Positions 5,237 through 6,531 of a stretch of DNA of 6,531 nt are shown here, in pieces (within the stretch, counting starts at the first letter, position 1; every line of letters begins with the position of its first letter). Where the stretch lies: NCBI GenBank assembly GCA_002049825.1, contig MVCZ01000143.1:1-6531 (forward strand). Reading direction: 5' to 3'. The notes under the pieces were generated by a model. It was not told the DNA's origin. It ran no database searches and saw only the letters and a program-made list of their open reading frames with translations. This DNA is from Candidatus Zhuqueibacterota bacterium 4484_188 (GTDB taxonomy: Bacteria; Calditrichota; Calditrichia; RBG-13-44-9). A program made the position numbers and the translations under genes.

Positions 5237-5319
5237 GTCATTTCGAAGGAGCTATGCGACTGAGAAATCTTTTCCGGCGGTGAAGAAGATTTTTCACCCC
5301 TCCCCGGGTTCGAAATGAC
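5237..5319. repeat. 83-bp palindromic element (MITE/REP-like) between arsC and the CxxC genes
   Basis: GTCATTTCGAA (5237-5247) and TTCGAAATGAC (5309-5319) are a perfect 11-bp inverted repeat. Inside them a second, imperfect pair continues the palindrome: TGAGAAATCTTTTC around 5261-5274 against GAAGAAGATTTTTCAC around 5282-5297. The 'GTCATTTCGA...GAGAAATCT' style is one I recognise from dispersed repeats in Bacteroidota-like and related genomes. No transposase is encoded, so it would be non-autonomous or a chromosomal REP-type repeat. It splits the arsenic cluster, and as RNA it would form a long stem that could limit read-through or protect the upstream message. Only one copy is in the window. 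Confidence 0.65.
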
Positions 5320-5361
5320 ATTTAAAATAAATACCAATAAACATGAACGGAGGCAAGTATT

Positions 5362-5607
5362 GTGAAGATAATACAGGTATACGGCACAGGCTGTGCTTCC
5401 TGCAATAAATTGTTCGAATTAGCCAAACAGGTGATACAGGAGATGGGCGCAGATATTACAGTGGAAAAAGTGGAAGACTTAAATGAATTACTGGCGGCAG
5501 GCATCATGCGCACGCCCGGACTGTCCTTTGACGGCAAAGTGATTCTGCAGGGGAAAATGCCCAATCACCGGACGCTGAAGCACTGGATTGAAAATTTTAA
5601 AGGATAA
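5362..5607 (+). CDS. Small thioredoxin-fold CxxC protein (redox-active disulfide protein 2 type)
   Basis: This 81-residue protein is a minimal thioredoxin/glutaredoxin fold. It has a first strand 'KIIQVYG', then the redox site 'GTGCASCNKL' with Cys11 and Cys14, a helix, 'ADITVEKVEDLNELLAAGI', the cis-proline block 'RTPGLSFDGK' (Pro52), and a last helix 'LKHWIENF'. The GTG start at 5362 is supported by a GGAGG at 5349-5353, eight bases upstream. Family members of this size often lie beside ArsP-type permeases and arsenic genes. Their exact partner is not established from sequence, and a role in thiol exchange with ArsC or in passing reduced metalloid to the permease is inference. It probably starts the operon that continues with the next two genes, 5 bp and then an overlap apart. 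Confidence 0.88.
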   Translation: MKIIQVYGTGCASCNKLFELAKQVIQEMGADITVEKVEDLNELLAAGIMRTPGLSFDGKVILQGKMPNHRTLKHWIENFKG

Positions 5608-5612
5608 AATTG

Positions 5613-5894
5613 ATGACCACAATTACCATAAAAATATTAGGTAGCCGCTGTGCCAGTTGCAGACGTCTGGAGCGAAATGCCAAAATAGCGGTGGCGGAAT
5701 TAGGCATATCTGCCGAGGCGCGGAAAGTTGTGGGCATCCCCGAAATCCTCGCTTATGGCGTTGCCCGAATTCTCAGCCTGGTGATCAATGAACAGGTGTA
5801 CAGCCAGGGAAAAGTGCAGTCGGTGAACGAGCTGAAGACGATCTTTTCCAATGTTTTTAACCAACCGGAAGAAAGCGTGGCTATCCATGAGTGA
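5613..5894 (+). CDS. Second small thioredoxin-fold CxxC protein, cis-proline replaced
   Basis: The product is 93 residues and a paralogue in layout of the gene before it: 'TIKILGSRCASCRRLERNA' with Cys13 and Cys16, a helix, 'AEARKVVGIPEILAYGV', then 'ARILSLVINEQV', and a helix 'VNELKTIFSNVF'. In thioredoxin folds a Thr-Pro with a cis-proline faces the CxxC. The first protein has it at Pro52, while here the equivalent position is Leu54. This may shift activity from disulfide exchange towards metal or metalloid binding, which is speculative. The C-terminal tail is about ten residues longer. An AAGGA precedes the ATG at 5613 at a normal distance, and a TTG at 5610 would add one residue. The stop overlaps the permease start by 8 bp, indicating translational coupling. 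Confidence 0.87.
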   Translation: MTTITIKILGSRCASCRRLERNAKIAVAELGISAEARKVVGIPEILAYGVARILSLVINEQVYSQGKVQSVNELKTIFSNVFNQPEESVAIHE

Positions 5895-6531
5895 TGAATG
5901 GAAAAAATTTCTCTGGCTGGTAGCGGCTTTTCTGACGTTTTACTTCCTGCCGGTGCATTCTCCCGCTCTCCAGGAGTCCCTTTCGGCGGGGCTGGCATTA
6001 CTTCAGGAATATGCCCGCAAACACGTGCTGACCTGCCTGGTGCCGGCATTTTTTATTGCCGGGGCAAGCGGCGAAAAAATATGTTGCTTACCCCATTGCT
6101 TCGGTTTCCGGGGGCATATTAGCGGTCTGCTCCTGCACCATTCTGCCGTTGTTTGCCGGTATTTACAAACGTGGTGCCGGGATCGGTCCGGCGGTGGCGT
6201 TTCTCTTTACGGGTCCGGCGATTAATGTGACCGCTATTTTCCTGACCGGCAACGCAGTCGGTTGGGATTTTGCCTTCGGACGGCTGGTTGCTTCCATCGT
6301 CATTGCTATCATCGTCGGGCTGTTAATGGGCGTGATTTTCCGCGAGCACGACGAAAAAAATACTGCTGGTTTCGCCACGGGAATGGAATCGGAAAAATCC
6401 TATTCCAACCTGACGGTAGCATCTTTCCTGATTCTGCAGTTCGGCATTCTGATAGTGTTGGGTCTGCACATTGACCCGCGGCTGAAATGGGGCATTACCG
6501 GTGTTTTTCTACTGGTCCTGCTTTACCTGGT
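5887..6531 (+). pseudogene. ArsP/PF03773-type permease, interrupted by internal loss and frameshift; 3' end beyond window
   Basis: The ATG at 5887 overlaps the previous stop. Its frame gives a first membrane helix, 'FLWLVAAFLTFYFLP', then 'ALLQEYARKHVLTCLVPAFFIAGA', and loses homology after about 6066. The protein resumes in another frame from about 6071: 'AKKYVAYPIASVSGGILAV', then the signature 'CSCTILPLFAGIYKRGAG', 'GPAVAFLFTGPAINV', and further helices to the window end. PF03773 permeases (ArsP and SO_0444-like) are inner-membrane exporters of organoarsenicals, metalloids or metal ions. The Cys-Ser-Cys and GPA-N motifs are the conserved core. About 15-20 residues expected between the two blocks are absent, so this is a loss, not simple slippage. 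As sequenced it would be truncated near residue 112. The context (arsR, arsC, two CxxC proteins) suggests metalloid export. The substrate cannot be read from sequence. Confidence 0.82.

Noticed and set aside
1..6531. CRISPR array, tRNA, rRNA or integrase/transposase
   Set aside because: No regularly spaced repeats, no cloverleaf-like gene and no transposase or recombinase motif were seen on either strand.

Overview
The window looks like chromosomal DNA from a bacterium of the FCB superphylum, in the general area of Calditrichota, KSB1 or Marinimicrobia. This assignment is inference. It rests on a C-terminal FlgD/Por-type sorting-like domain at the left edge, a mannose-family PTS cluster with a stand-alone HPr, a cytoplasmic REC-HisKA-HATPase hybrid kinase, and the style of the interspersed palindromic repeats. 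GC content is moderate, and all convincing genes lie on the + strand.

Left part (1-1701): the tail of a secreted or surface protein (1-279) is followed by remains of a mannose-family phosphotransferase system. EIIC (336-776) lacks its N-terminal helix and appears short in the middle. EIID (778-1393) is broken into three reading frames by two internal losses. HPr (1435-1701) is complete, with His15 and Ser46 in canonical places. No EIIA, EIIB, enzyme I or HPr kinase is visible. A gene-poor stretch (1702-2075) follows, ending in a hairpin upstream of the next gene.

Middle part (2076-4331): a 70-residue protein resembling a histidine-less DHp helical hairpin sits 18 bp upstream of a full receiver-histidine kinase with all catalytic boxes. 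A probable terminator and a cluster of short hairpins (3581-3649) separate this pair from a lipoprotein gene. The strong ribosome binding site of the lipoprotein gene points at an ATG in the wrong frame, which suggests a one-base slip in a T6 run.

Right part (4328-6531): this is an arsenic or metalloid response module. It has a promoter (TTGAAA, 17 bp, TATACT) with an inverted-repeat operator, then arsR (CVC metalloid site), thioredoxin-linked arsC (Cys8/Cys80/Cys87), an 83-bp palindromic repeat, two small CxxC thioredoxin-fold proteins, and a PF03773/ArsP-type permease. The likely scheme is that ArsR senses As(III), ArsC reduces arsenate, the small CxxC proteins handle thiol or metalloid transfer, and the permease exports. 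The permease is broken by an internal loss and frameshift near 6066 and is cut by the window end.

The most striking overall feature is that at least four unrelated genes (EIIC, EIID twice, the lipoprotein, the permease) appear to lack short internal pieces, some causing frameshifts. Arising in different functional modules, these may be assembly collapses rather than gene decay. Raw reads would decide.
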